Positions 1 through 10,829 are shown, counted from the stretch's first letter. The stretch: 64,000 bases of DNA from Aspidapion aeneum (GCA_963576565.1 OY755039.1:74046771-74110770); one strand, 5' to 3'. The notes: generated by a model not told the origin, from the sequence alone. Made by a program: numbers and translations.

Positions 1-2
1 AT

Positions 3-299
3 TTGGTCGAAGTTTTCTTGCATACCATCTAATCTTTCTTCAAATGTCCGTCTCATATCGTTTTGGTTTTGTGCAATGGTCTGTCTCATATCGTTCTGGT
101 TTTGTTCCATGGTCTGCTTCATGTCGTCCATGGTGTGTTTCATGTCGCCTTGATTTTGTTCAATGGTCTGTCTCATGTCGTTCTGGTTTTGTTCAATGGT
201 CTGTCTCATATCGTTCTGGTTTTGAGCCATTTGAGATGATAGAGCCTGAATCATTTTAGTCAGTTCTTCCATCTTTGCCGATCCTTGTCTAGTAAGCAT
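3..299 (-). CDS. N-terminal part of an LTR-retrotransposon gag with hendecad coiled coil (runs off the window)
   Basis: The minus strand is open from an ATG at 297-299 to the window edge (99 codons), and an in-frame stop lies upstream at 339-341. The visible protein opens MLTRQGSAKMEELTKMIQ and then repeats an 11-residue unit close to NQNDMRQTIEQ about five times, one copy being shortened. Eleven-residue repeats of this kind form coiled coils, so I infer a gag multimerisation region. An LTR and primer-binding site lie upstream on the same strand, at the right spacing for gag. The plus-strand ORF at 44-259 is only its shadow. The family cannot be fixed without pol, which lies outside the window. 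Confidence 0.7.
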   Translation of the reverse strand, partial: MLTRQGSAKMEELTKMIQALSSQMAQNQNDMRQTIEQNQNDMRQTIEQNQGDMKHTMDDMKQTMEQNQNDMRQTIAQNQNDMRRTFEERLDGMQENFDQ

Positions 300-1183
300 C
301 AACTTTCTGACAAATTTCTCCAAACGTCTATCCTTGAGCTATAAAAGTTAATGTCGCAGTCCGTTTTTCAATATCTCTTCCGATTCTTAAATAGAACCTA
401 ATGGAATGTTCGGGAATATACTGGTAAATGTCACTCTTTCTGCTACTAGGCAAATGTAGAAGTCGCTTTTTGATTATCTCTTTTGGTTCTCGAATAGATC
501 GTCGTAGAATGTTATGGAATATTCTAGAAATTCTTTCTAATTCTTACTTTTGAAATAACTAATCTAATGTTGAAGTCGCCTTTTGGATATCTCTTCTGGT
601 TCTCGAATAAACGTCGTAGAATGTTATGGAATATTCTAGAAATTCTTTCCGATTCTTACTGTTGAAATAACTAAGCTAATGTCGAAGTCGGTTTTTGTAT
701 ATCTCTTCTGGTTCTCGAATAGAACGTCGTAGAATGTTATGGAATCTTCTAGAAATTCTTTCTAATTCTTACTTTTGAAATTAATAATCTAATGTTGAAA
801 TCGCTTTTTGGATATCTCTTTTAGTTCTCGAATAAAACGTCGTAAAATGTGATGAAATATTCTAGAAAATCTCTCTAATTATCAATTTTCTGTTTTTTTT
901 GGACTGTTAAGTTAATGTCGAAGTCGGTTCTTAAATTTCTCTTTTGATTTTTAAATAAAACAAAATCGGACTTCTTCGAATATTCTGGAAAAATCACTTA
1001 TTGTTTTTCTGTCCAATTGTCCTAGCCGGTGGTACTATGTAGGGGTAGTCTTTGCACTATTCAGTTCTGAATATTCTGGCAAAATTACTTACTGTTCTTC
1101 TTTTCAATTGTCCTAGCCGGTGGTACTATGTAAGGATAGTCTTTGCACTATTTATTTCTTTTAATCTCACTTCTGACACCAAT
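300..1183 (-). other. Untranslated leader of the same LTR element, with primer-binding site
   Basis: This is the stretch between the gag ATG and the LTR. Reading on the minus strand, the LTR ends in GTAACA and is followed after two bases by TGGTGTCAGAAGTG, which has the form of a tRNA-primed binding site (about 1169-1182). A 60-base block beginning CAATTGTCCTAGCCGG occurs twice (1014 and 1105, 91 bases apart). The rest is the tandem array listed separately. No ORF is seen. Confidence 0.6.
374..960 (-). repeat. Tandem repeat, six units of about 113 bp, inside the LTR-element leader
   Basis: Units begin at about 374, 477, 590, 702, 815 and 938, each near the motif TCTCTTCTGGTTCTCG, giving spacings of 103, 113, 112, 113 and 123 bases. 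The inner units are most alike and the outer ones degenerate. Long leaders with internal repeats occur in several LTR elements; function here is unknown. Confidence 0.75.
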
Positions 1184-1627
1184 TGTTACGGGTTCACAAC
1201 GACAAATTAAAACTCGCAATTGTTGAAAACGATACGTCAATTTATTTCGACAAATTATGTACAAAAACACGCACTTAAACTTACTAATAACTTGCTAATA
1301 ATTCACTACTATAACCGGTCTATTAACTTCGTGTTAATATCTCACGACCACTACAGTACGTTATCTGTGACTGACTGATGCACGACGTCCGGCCTAATAT
1401 ATGAGGGGCTGCCTACAATTCGAGAATTTTCCATCTTTGTTCGATTCCGAATCATTCCGCCCTTTTCTGGAGCCGGACCGTTCACATACCAGTTCGTCAC
1501 AGATAACACCTAAAACCTAGATTAAGAATACAACCATGAAATACGTCAACCTAATACTACACTAAACCTAAATAAATTCTAACTATAAAATTTAAATAAC
1601 TTAAATTTGTAACAATATTGTGTAACA
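1184..1627 (-). mobile_element. 5' LTR of the left-edge LTR retrotransposon
   Basis: On the plus strand the block starts TGTTACGGGTTCACAACG and ends GTAACA, so the ends are the short inverted repeat TGTTAC/GTAACA typical of LTRs. Two GTAACA copies (1609-1614 and 1622-1627) leave the outer edge uncertain by 13 bases. A primer site, leader and gag follow on the minus strand. The second LTR lies outside the window. Confidence 0.6.
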
Positions 1628-1928
1628 ATTCTACCAAAAAGAAACGATTATATTATTTGCAACTACATCGCAACTTTTATGCCATTACGGAAAAAAAAAC
1701 AGCCTCTACGACGTAGTAGATACCTGGCTACGACGTAGTAGTGTAGTTGTTACTACAGTGACTTTAAACACTTGGCCAAGTAGTTATAACCAGAAATTGG
1801 TTCCCCACTTAGGGAATTATAACCTCGCTGTATGGTATACTGAGACGTAACGGGAGTACGTTGCGGTTACTTTTAAGAAATTCTTTCTAGTTGGGGTTTC
1901 GTCGTTACAACTTTAAATGTTTGTTGGG
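1628..1928. other. Gap with no recognised feature
   Basis: AT-rich sequence without a supported ORF. The only structure noticed is a short direct repeat of CTACGACGTAGTAG at about 1707 and 1731. Confidence 0.5.
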
Positions 1929-2661
1929 CACCTACCAAATTTCAACACTCGACTTAATAAATGTTGAAATTTTTGTATAAATAACATATTTTTTTTGTTT
2001 TTTATCTGCACATTTTATCGAAAAAAAAAATAGTCCGGCGCTGAGTTGGCCCGGCGCCCATTAGGCCAGGCGTGGCGCCCTGTTGGCGGCGCCGAGTTGA
2101 CCTGGCGCCCAGTTGTCCCATTCCGAATTAATGTTTTTAGTTCCGAAATTTCATCTGACTCGAACAGAACTTGTAGTCCACTCAAGAAGAGAAGAGTTGA
2201 CGAAGACCCTTGTTCAAAGAAAGAAAATATTTTACCTGGAAGGTACAACATTTGTAAAGTTCTAAGATGAAAACAATAATTTTAATACATCCACGGCACT
2301 TAGCATGCTAACAAATTCTTTTTACTCTTTTTTTTTACTGAAGAGAATTTTGTAAACACAGTATACAGAAGTAAGTATTCATGAATTATTTATTATTCAA
2401 ACAGAAAATTGTTGATAAAAAAATGCTAGTGGAATTCACAATTTTTATTTTGCGCCGCCACTGCCCTTTTTTATCCAAGACAAGCAAATAGAATATTTTT
2501 GCGATGTTGCATGTGTCCGGACTTATCAAACCGAAATTCTATTTTCATCCCTGTCTTGCTCATTAAATTCTTACTTGTATTTGGTCAATTGCGATAAAAG
2601 CTTGATATAATGGGAATTTAGGCCCATGCCGGGTCTACCCGTAGGGTATAGAAGTCAATGG
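1929..2661 (+). repeat. Dispersed repeat block, copy 1 (other copy 20574-21269)
   Basis: The block begins CACCTACCAAATTTC and ends GTATAGAAGTCAATGG, and it aligns almost base for base with 20574-21269. In order it holds a foldback arm ending in a GC-rich GGCGCC array (about 2035-2125, terminus TTGTCCCATTCCG), an exon-like tail (2141-2270), and AT-rich sequence. Only one arm of the foldback is present here, whereas copy 2 has both. The block may itself be a mobile unit or an old duplication. Confidence 0.75.
2141..2270 (+). pseudogene. Exon-like coding tail with a basic nuclear-localisation-type cluster, copy 1
   Basis: After a pyrimidine-rich GTTTTTAG that could be a splice acceptor, a frame of about 43 codons runs to a TGA at 2268-2270. 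It shows SPLKKRRVDEDP followed by an ending ILPGRYNICKVLR. The KKRRV cluster resembles a monopartite nuclear localisation signal. The same frame is kept without indels in the copy at 20754-20883, with four replacement and one silent change. I do not recognise the parent protein. It could be the last exon of a transposase or of a captured host gene. The upstream part of the apparent ORF is GC-rich repeat and not coding. Confidence 0.35.
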
Positions 2662-3195
2662 TTTTCTTAAATCTTTGTAGGGTGTGTGTATGTGGGCGTG
2701 TGTGTGTATTTAAGTCCATAACAGGATCGCTCCTAAACCGCTAAACCGACTTTCATAAAATTTTCTGGTAAAATTGTGTTCAACACTCGACCTGATTAGA
2801 TTTTGGTCAAAATCCTTTTGTCCTTTTGTCAATTTTTTTTAATGATAACTTTTTAACGGAGCATTGCATCAATATGCGGTTTTCGGAATATAGTAGATTA
2901 CGTTTTGCTCAATAATTCGTAGGAGCTTTAGTTTCCGAGATATTTACAAAAAACTATTTTCAAGGCTATATATCATACTTGAAGTGTGCTAATAGGCTAG
3001 CTAGGAAGGTATCAGATCCGTCATGATTCCATTTATATTTGGCTTATGTCCAGTGGATTTTATTCATTTTTAAATGGGTCTATCTAGCGCCAGAATGCAA
3101 CCTAGGTAACAAATTTCATTGAAATCAGGCAAGCACTCTTTGAGTTATACGCGTTGGTCGTTACAGACAGACATACAGACAGACCCCCCAGTGTA
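2662..3195. repeat. Dispersed arthropod-type repeat ending in ACAGACAGACATACAGAC
   Basis: TG-rich start (about 2680-2710) followed by AT-rich sequence and a terminal ACAGACAGAC run at about 3165-3185. Bases of about 2880-3060 recur in inverse orientation at about 32860-33020 (shared phrase around CGGATCTGATACCT), which supports a dispersed repeat. No ORF is seen. Confidence 0.55.
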
Positions 3196-3230
3196 AAAAA
3201 ATTAGAAGTTATTAACAATTTTGTGGTTTT

Positions 3231-3830
3231 TAGTAGTTCCAATCAGCCTTCTAAAGCTCAGTTCTCTAGCGTTCCTAGAAGTGGGCAATGTCACTTTTAC
3301 ATAAATTCACATTTATAGGGGAAGGAAGTAAATTAAAATGTTGGTGTTTTTACATTTTTTCTCATAGGTTCTATCAGTCTTCCAAAGCTCAGTTCTCTAG
3401 AGTTTCTGGAAGTGGGCTTTGTTACTATTACATATTACATAACTTTACATTTATAGGGGAGAGAAATTAAAATTTTGGGGTTTTTTTAGTTCTTTTCGAT
3501 AATGTTATCATAGTTCCTATCAGCCTGCCAACACTTAGCTCTCCAGCGTTTCTGGAAGTGGGTTCTGTAACTATTACATAACTTTACATTTATAGGGGAG
3601 GGAAGCAAATTAAAATTTTGGGGTTGTTAAATTTTTGCTCATAGTTTTATCATATTTCCTATAATTCTTCCAAAGCTCAGCTCTCTAGCGTTTCTGGAAT
3701 TTTTTCTTTACATGTATAAGGGAGGGGAGTAAATTAGAATTTTGGTTTTCTGGTTTTTTTCAAAGGTTTGGCCATAATCTCTATCAGTCTGCCAAATTTC
3801 AGCTTTGTATTATGTCTGGAAGTACAGTAG
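3231..3830 (+). repeat. Tandem repeat, about five degenerate units of 120-145 bp
   Basis: Units start near 3230, 3366, 3511, 3653 and 3773 with variants of TAGTTCCTATCAGCCT. Each carries GCGTTTCTGGAAGTGGG and CATTTATAGGGGAGGG at the same relative position. Confidence 0.75.
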
Positions 3831-3998
3831 AATTTTGATGATTTATACATGAGCGAGTGAGCGGCAATTTCCACGTTTTTTGTAATTTCGTAATAACTTT
3901 ACTACTTTCTGAAATACCAAATTGCAAATAATGCAAGGACCTAAAACTATAAACAACAAGTAAAATTAAAGAAAGAAAAATAAGAAAAAAGTTTTTCT

Positions 3999-4070
3999 GC
4001 TTCGGCCGAGACTCGAACCCGGGATCTCTTGCTCTGTACGCAAACATTCTAAACATTGAACTACCGAAGC
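3999..4070 (-). tRNA. tRNA-like cloverleaf (anticodon ACA), tRNA pseudogene or tRNA-derived SINE head
   Basis: On the minus strand 72 bases fold as a complete cloverleaf: acceptor GCTTCGG/CCGAAGC (7 perfect pairs), D stem GTTC/GAAT with one G-U, anticodon stem TTTGC/GCAAG with one wobble, loop GTACAGA with T33 and anticodon ACA, five-base variable loop, and T stem CCGGG/CTCGG with loop TTCGAGT. The discriminator is A and a run of six T follows 8 bases later, as for a Pol III terminator. The D loop AATGTTTA lacks the conserved GG. Anticodon ACA would read the Cys codon UGU, which eukaryotes normally read with GCA. A SINE head or pseudogene is therefore more likely than a working tRNA. Confidence 0.5.
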
Positions 4071-4129
4071 CATACATAAATTTTCGGAAAACTTTCATCT
4101 ATGCAGGCTGCGGTGTCTCAATACAAAAA

Positions 4130-5825
4130 CGAGAGACTCTCAGGGTATTAACTCGACCAAGTCATCAAACTGATTTCTATAATTCTTCCTTCCCACTGTC
4201 AAAGGTATGAAAACTCAAAAGTTCGACGTAAACTATCAACGTCTGAAAACATGAGATCACCTTTTCGTGTGTTAAAATTTCTGATGGCAATGGGCGATTG
4301 CCAATATAATTCTCAAATACCAAATTGCAAGTAATGCAAGGACCTGTGTGTTAAAAGGTCTGATCACAATGGGCGATTGCCAATATAATTCTCAAATACC
4401 AAATTGCAAATAATGCAAGGACCTGTGTGTTAAAATTTCTGATCGCAATGGGCTATTGCCCTACTACTTTATGGAAGTCCTAGAAACTTGGAGGAGTTAT
4501 TAACTCTATGAAGATCTACGACTGTGCAAAGTTTGAGTTTCATAGCAAATTCCGAAGTCGAGTTTTAGATAGGTCAAATATGGGCTGAAAAAACTGGTAA
4601 AAACACAAATAAACAAAAACAGCGGTTGAAAAAAGCTTGACATTTCTAAACCAGAGTATGAAATGTCACAGAGGACGGCACGGCGGCCATTTTGGATTTG
4701 CCGCTTTACCTTTGGTCAAATCCAATCCGATAATATTCAATAATCCGTGCACCAAGCAGCCACCCTAACTTGTTATTATTTTTCATTAGTTTCTTTTACC
4801 TACCTTTCAAAAGGTTAAAACAGTACCTATTTTGATGTGGTTAAACTTTCTCACTTCTTATCAAATTTTTACGAGTGATACGTCCGAGGGTACGTCCTTC
4901 TAAACGGCAAAGAGGTAGCTTTCTTGTTAATATTTAAGATTGGCGGATATAAACTTTTGGCAAGTGTGTTAAAAACATTCACATTTTAAAAGTATGCCCA
5001 TCTTGGATTTTACCAAAACTACAAATTTAAGGTACAGGATATGTAGTACAGGGTTCAAAACATTTTGTAGTTTTTAAGTCCATTACCGTAAAAATTGAAT
5101 AGTATTTGATAAATCCACAGTAGAAGAAAAACAACCGTCTTAACTACTTTACACAGAGGGTAGAATCAGCAACTAATTTGTTAGGGTACAGCTTTATTAT
5201 TTCTTAACCAACTTTTTCAGCTGATACCTTTTTGGTGCACGGCAATGACGTGGCTTTTTGGTGAATGTTTCAAATCGAACAAAGGAAAACTAAACTCCAG
5301 TTGAAAAAAAAAATACGGTTATTTTTGGCCCACCTTATATCTGTCGACACATACATATTAAGACGGAAAATTAAGCAAAGGATATTAAGACGTTTATCTT
5401 AAAATTGAAAAGAAAGCTTCAAATTCTTAAGTATAATTATTAAAAGTAGGTACTTCTAATTAAAAGGACTTTACCTGTTTAACAATCAATTTTTCTCACA
5501 ATTTTCACAAAAACATTAGTATTGGAGACAAAACTTGGATGGTATCAAAAAGGGGTCAAACTGAAAAGTTCTGGTGTAATTGTTAATTGCTTTTAGTGCC
5601 TTATTTTATGTTTTTCTGAGGTGCTGAGTACAAATCTGAAGTTTTCCAACAGAAATTCTTTCGGAAAATATAATGATATTCAATATGGCGGCGATAAGGC
5701 ATAAAAAAAGCTATTGGGGTGTCATAAAACATATTAAAATCCGCGACTCCTCTCTCTTCAGGAACATTGTCAATTAATTATTTAACGCGATAATTTGGAG
5801 CTGCCGAGGTACTACCCTTGGTAAG
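4130..5825. other. Intergenic AT-rich DNA with a short tandem repeat
   Basis: No supported ORF. Between about 4280 and 4440 a unit of about 84 bp containing GGGCGATTGCCAATATAATT is repeated, and its TACCAAATTGCAAATAATGC part also occurs at about 3910. Nothing else was recognised up to the Gypsy LTR. Confidence 0.5.
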
Positions 5826-5957
5826 TGTGGTGTTTGGCGAAGAGACAACGACGGTATTAATTTTAGACAATACTTTATTTATTTCTTAACGTTTAGTTAC
5901 ATAATTCTTTATTCTTGAAAAGCGTCACAGATACCTTAACTACTTGGGAAACCGACT
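5826..5957 (-). repeat. 3' LTR of the Gypsy element (shared part)
   Basis: These 132 bases match 10830-10961. The LTR probably continues to the right, because the following CACTTTTTCCCTTGTTCC stretch recurs at 26196-26262 beside a similar GACT junction. Bases 5958-7144 contain no supported ORF and are LTR plus 3' untranslated region. Confidence 0.65.
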
Positions 5958-6459
5958 CGTTTCACTTTTTCCCTTGTTCCTTGTCCTTCACATTACCGTA
6001 CACTGTTGTCACGTTTATTGCTTTGCTTAATTTCACTATGTAGCACTTATTTTATAATAAATTTTTGTACAACATTTGCATGTGTTTATTTATTTCTTGG
6101 TTATTGTCTTCATTTAATTAATAATAGTTTTGTTTTATTTATTTTTTTAGAAAACTGCCTTTTTTTTGTTTTAAATCAATTATATATAGTGCTGTCGAAT
6201 GCACCTAACATTAACGATTTCTAGTGAATTGTAGGTTAAGTTTTTTTTTGTTTACTATAACCAATTTATCCCTAACTAATCTTACTGTTAATTAATTAGT
6301 TAATTAAGTACTTTCCTAATGACCAAGTTTCTTTTACAACTAATAGTGATAACATTAAGAGTTAATTACTATGGGCGAAATTTAAAGTTTGTAACTTTTA
6401 AATTAAAATAAGGTACATGAGCTAATTTTATTAACCACAGCTTTGACATAACAAATAAT

Positions 6460-6493
<34 letters not shown>

Positions 6494-7144
6494 TTTTTAT
6501 ATGTATAATATCTTGCAACTTATGTGATATACTCTTGCAAGTCAACCAATTTTAACTTTTGTACAATCAAAAACAATGTTGGTGAAAAGTTAAATTATTT
6601 GTCGTATCAACTTTATTAAAACCTCTATTTTCTAAAGAATTCAAACTGGTCTAATTTTTCTTTTATTTCCTTAAACTGATTTTTGTAAATCATAAAGATA
6701 AAATAATTATTCCCTATATCACAGAAACAACCTAACCTAACAGTGCCAAGATTACCTCATCCGGTTACCTATTTTTATTTTAAAAGGTTCGTGTGTTTCA
6801 AGCGCTTCAAAATGATGCTAATGTATCTTAAAATGCTATTAATACTAAGCTCATTTTTTAATTTATCTGCCCAATGTTAAGGAAGTAGATTAAAATTACT
6901 ACATTTTAAGTATCAGTCGAGATTGCCTAACTAATTATTAACTAATTATTATTTGTAGTTAAAATCGTCACTCGCTAGGTAAAAATACCTCTGACATAAA
7001 ATTACAATATTTTCGTGTTACAATTACATACACAGTTTAAAATTACATACACAAGACAATACAAAGTATTATAGTCAGGAATAAATCCTCATGGGTATAT
7101 TGGTAATGAAAGGATGAAAAATGATTACTTTATTACAAAATTAA

Positions 7145-7855
7145 TTAATCATCAGGTGAAAAAGAGTAATCCTTACCCCATGATGGTTTCTTAAGCCTAC
7201 GTCCAAACCTACTGACCTTCTGGGTCCCTACCTCGGTTATAGACGTATTGGTCAATGAATTGTCCTTCTTGTAGCTTTGTTTAGGTAATGTCGTTACTGT
7301 TTTTGTGTTACTTTTACTTTCTACTATCGGTTGATCTGACATTTGTTCTGGAGTGTGACCTGTTGACACAGAACTATTGGAATCGACAAACGAAGGTTGG
7401 AAATCGTCTAAAGTTTTATCGAAACCAAAGCAAAGCGATTGTGATGAATTACTAGAGATACCTGAGACATTAGGAGAGTTTGGGTAATTTTTGTCGCTAG
7501 TATTACCGTAAGCATTTTGTGAAACCTTAATTTTACCCTTATCTTGGTAACAGTACCGTGTCTTAACGATTTTCTGCCCCTCACCTGTGCTCTGCACCTC
7601 CAAGCTTTCCCCTCTTTCCACTTCGTGTTCTTCGTCTGATGTTCTTCTAATTATCTGGTTAGCGTGTCTTTTTATCAATCTGCCTGTGTCAAGCTTACAT
7701 AAATATGTTGTCCTACCAATGATTTTGTTAATTGTAGCTTTTGACCATGCTCTTTTGTTTTGGTTTCTATAATCTGTTATATAGACACTCTCCCCCTCTT
7801 TAAAATTTCTTCTCCTACCTTTGTGTTGTTGAATCTGTCTTTGTTGTGCTTTCAA
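7145..7855 (-). pseudogene. Gypsy integrase C-terminal domain and tail
   Basis: The frame of 236 codons continues the integrase of 7891-8421 after a frameshift. It starts with a lysine- and glutamine-rich stretch and contains KEGESVYITDYRNQNKRAW and LCKLDTGRLIKRHANQI, which match the small beta-barrel found after the integrase core of Gypsy elements. The last 130 residues are Ser/Thr-rich and end SFSPDD. In function this domain binds DNA during integration. The frame break alone would inactivate it. Confidence 0.7.
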
Positions 7856-7890
7856 GTGATTTTTTATTATGTTTTCTGATCCACTTTCTT

Positions 7891-8421
7891 CTATTCTTTT
7901 ATTCTCTCTCTCTTGGTCAGCCTGAACTTGCTTGGGTTTTCTCTCAAAATCTCTAATCTAGTCCTTATTGTTCTTCCGAACATTAACTTAGAAGGAGTTT
8001 TTTTCGTAGAAACATGTGGAGTGTTTCTATACGCAAATAGAACTTCCGAAATGATGATATTTAAAGATTTGCGAGAATTTTGAGGATCTAAAAGCCTGGT
8101 TTTGATGTTAGACTTAACTGTTTTTACACTGTTCTCAGCTTGACCATTAGAAGATGGGTTTTCTGGTGGTGTTAGGATCAATTTGATGCCATTGCGTTTA
8201 AGCATACTCTGGATGTCATGGCTTGTGTACTGGCTACCATTATCCGCCACAATGACTTTTGGCAATCCAAACCTTGCAAAGACCTCCTTCATTTTCTCCT
8301 CTGTCTCTAGAGCTGTCATTGAACTCATGGGCATTAATTCCACCCATTTGGAAAATGAATCTACGACCAAAAACAACATTTTGCCTTTTATAGGGCCTAA
8401 GAAGTCCATATGGATTCTCAC
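7891..8421 (-). pseudogene. Gypsy integrase catalytic core
   Basis: A 176-codon frame with the RNase-H-fold integrase core. The DDE triad is visible as the Asp in MRIHMDFLGP, the Asp in IVADNGSQYTS and the Glu in NGQAENSVK. FAYRNTPHVSTKKTP is the usual segment after the core. It strand-transfers the cDNA into the host chromosome in intact elements. The preceding zinc-binding domain sits in another frame (8451-10007), so a frameshift lies at about 8500. The core itself looks well preserved. Confidence 0.8.
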
Positions 8422-8450
8422 AAAAGGTGATTTTTCAATTTTCCAAGGTG

Positions 8451-10007
8451 TTAAATCTGTTTTTGGTGGGAATGCTTTATTTTGTAAACAATAATTGCAC
8501 CTTTTACATACATGCTAATTCTATATCTAACAAAATGATAAAAATGTAAATCTTTAATTATCTCTGATCTTAAAATCTCTGGTATTACCAACCTGTAACC
8601 CCACATCAGCACCTCATTTTCGACCACCAGCTCCTCTCTACGGATGTAGTAAGGACATACCTCAGCTGTGATAGTTTTCGGCCATTTTTCTCGTTGCACA
8701 TACTTGATTACTTTAGTCAATGTTTCATCTTCCATGGATTTTCTTCTGATATCCTCGTTGTTTATAGGCCATTCATGCTGAAGTGCTGTAAAATTGATAT
8801 ACACATTTTGATCATCTTTAAGGTTCTCTGGTCCTAGATTTGTTTTAATAGGCGCCCTAGACAAATAATCCGCTAAAATGTTATTTTTCCCCGCAATATG
8901 TTCCATTTGATACGAAAAATTACTTAAATATGGAGCCCATTTTTGCATTCTATTGGCATGCATTTGCGGTATACCCTTATTTTTACCGAAAATCCCTATT
9001 AAAGGTTTGCAATCTGTTCTTAATATGAAATATTTACAATGTAAGAATTGCGAAAATTTAAAAATTGAGTAGTCGGCAAATAACCTCACTTTACCATTAT
9101 CCTTTAAAATTGGAACCAAAGGCGTGGCCCAATCGCTGGTTTCCACTGGTGTGATGGCACCCTCTTGTTCTAACCTATCCAATTCTTCATCCATTAAAGC
9201 TCTATAAGCTAAAGGTACAGGCCTGGCTTTGCAGAACACAAGTGTGGCATTTTCCACTAATGAAATTTTTACTTTACAAGGTTTGAACCTACCTATTTTC
9301 TCGGTAAAAACATCAGAATATTTTTCAATTAACCTCTCCACCTGTCTCTGGCTTGCCATAAAATTTATTCCCTTTATTGTCATTCCAATGTCGAATGCCT
9401 CCAAAAAGTCTCTGCCAACTATATTTGGACCTCCATTTCCTATAACATAAAATTTTATTTTTTTATTTATGGTTTTATAACACACCATAGCGCAAAAATA
9501 ACCTACTGATTTAAAAATTGATGAATTATACGCTCTTAGGATAACCTCATCCTGTTCCAAAGAGTATTTATTGCTAAAATTTTTGTCATACATTTGTTTA
9601 TTTATAGCAGTAAGAGAGCTACCAGTATCAATACAAAATATATAGTTTTTATTATCAATACAAAGACTAACCTCAAATTTATTACCCAGCTGATCAGTAG
9701 CCTGGACGTGGGCATTAGACATACACAATTTATTTTTAATTTTATTCTTATTCCTGTTTGTTTTTGAGTCGATCTCCAAGTGAAAACAAACTTCCAAGTT
9801 CTGTTGCATACCATCGCAGTCTTCCCCGCTTGAACCATTTTCTTCCACGAAATGAAAATTTCGCTGTCTCGTGCTTTGTTTACAAACCCTTGCTAAGTGA
9901 CCTCTACCCCTGCAAAGGGCGCAGATCATATTTTTATAAATACACCCGCCATTATGTTTTTTGCCGCAGACTCCACACTGCGCAGCTTCTTGTGTTTTCG
10001 TAAACAA
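8451..10007 (-). pseudogene. Gypsy pol: zinc knuckle, protease, RT start fused to RNase H, integrase HHCC start
   Basis: The 518-codon frame holds, in order, a nucleocapsid knuckle (CALCRGRGHLARVC), a retropepsin active site CIDTGSS (DTG at 9621-9629), and the N-terminal RT segment ending GKVRLFADYS. The frame then jumps directly into RNase H sequence (KFSQFLHCKYFILRTDCKPL). The whole RT palm with its catalytic Asp pair and the start of RNase H are missing, about 9066, yet the frame stays open. After the RNase H tail (AGKNNILADYLSR) comes the start of the integrase zinc domain, which frameshifts near 8500. Transposition would need enzymes in trans. Confidence 0.85.
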
Positions 10008-10742
10008 CGCTGTTTTGCCACTTCCATGTCTGTTATTGGTTGGATTCGAATCACGGGGCCCTGATCTCTAAAATCAGCTGTTTGCCCACGCGACCTCGAA
10101 CGATGTGTCCGTTTGAAAAATTTTGGTCGATTTGCGACGTTGCCACGTTGATGAGCTCGGAAATCTTGAGGTTTTCTGTTTACGTAATTTGAGTTGGTAA
10201 AATGAACATTTCTTTCGTTTGACATCGAAGCTGAAACCTCCCTCGACATGGCCAGTGCCAAGAGATCCCTCAAACTTCTCTTATCGTCTTGTTCTTCGCA
10301 GATTTTATCGAAAACCACCCCAGGTTTCAACCCAGTTATAAATTTTTCCTTCAGAAAAAGCTCTAAGTTGTTACTATATTGGCAATCAGCCGCTAAATTT
10401 TTAAGTCTTGCGAAATATTCTTGCACAGATTCATCACTACTTTGCGAAGCGTTTTGAAAATTTTTCCTTTCTTTCCACATGATTGCTTTTGGACTATAAT
10501 GTTCTGATAACAATTTATCTAATTCTTCAAACGATTTTTGGTTTGGTTTGTCGGGAAAACAAAGGTCTCAAACAAAGAAGTTTGTAGGTGTTCAAACCTA
10601 TCAAACTCAGCAATACTGAAGTTTTAAGTGTTTCTTTTGTTTCATGTGCCTTAAAATATTCCTGCAATCTCTCACTATATATTATCCAGTCGTCACTGCT
10701 GCTTTCGAATTCTTTGAAGTGGGTATGAAGGCTGCCGGCCAT
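9926..10742 (-). pseudogene. Gypsy gag (two frames)
   Basis: An ATG at 10740-10742 opens MAGSLHTHFKEFESSSDDW, a typical start of Gypsy gag. A one-base shift near 10565 moves the frame to the segment at 10513-9926, which reads through a capsid-like region (SSDESVQEYFARLKNLAADC, KFITGLKPG) and an Arg-rich tail. A second frame change near 10005 leads into the zinc knuckle of the next frame. Start choice rests on the position just after the LTR and primer site. Confidence 0.75.
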
Positions 10743-10829
10743 CTTGCAGGCTTGTTGTTAATCACACACACGCGCTAACTTTTAATTATTATTTAATCCC
10801 GCTACCGTTTGAATCCTCGTCGCCAAATT

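Noticed and set aside
44..259. Plus-strand ORF with SVSYRSGFV repeats
   Set aside because: Antisense of the hendecad-repeat gag; the minus frame has the start, the upstream LTR and a coiled-coil pattern.
3799..4098. 99-codon minus-strand ORF
   Set aside because: It overlaps the tRNA-like cloverleaf and has no protein-like features.
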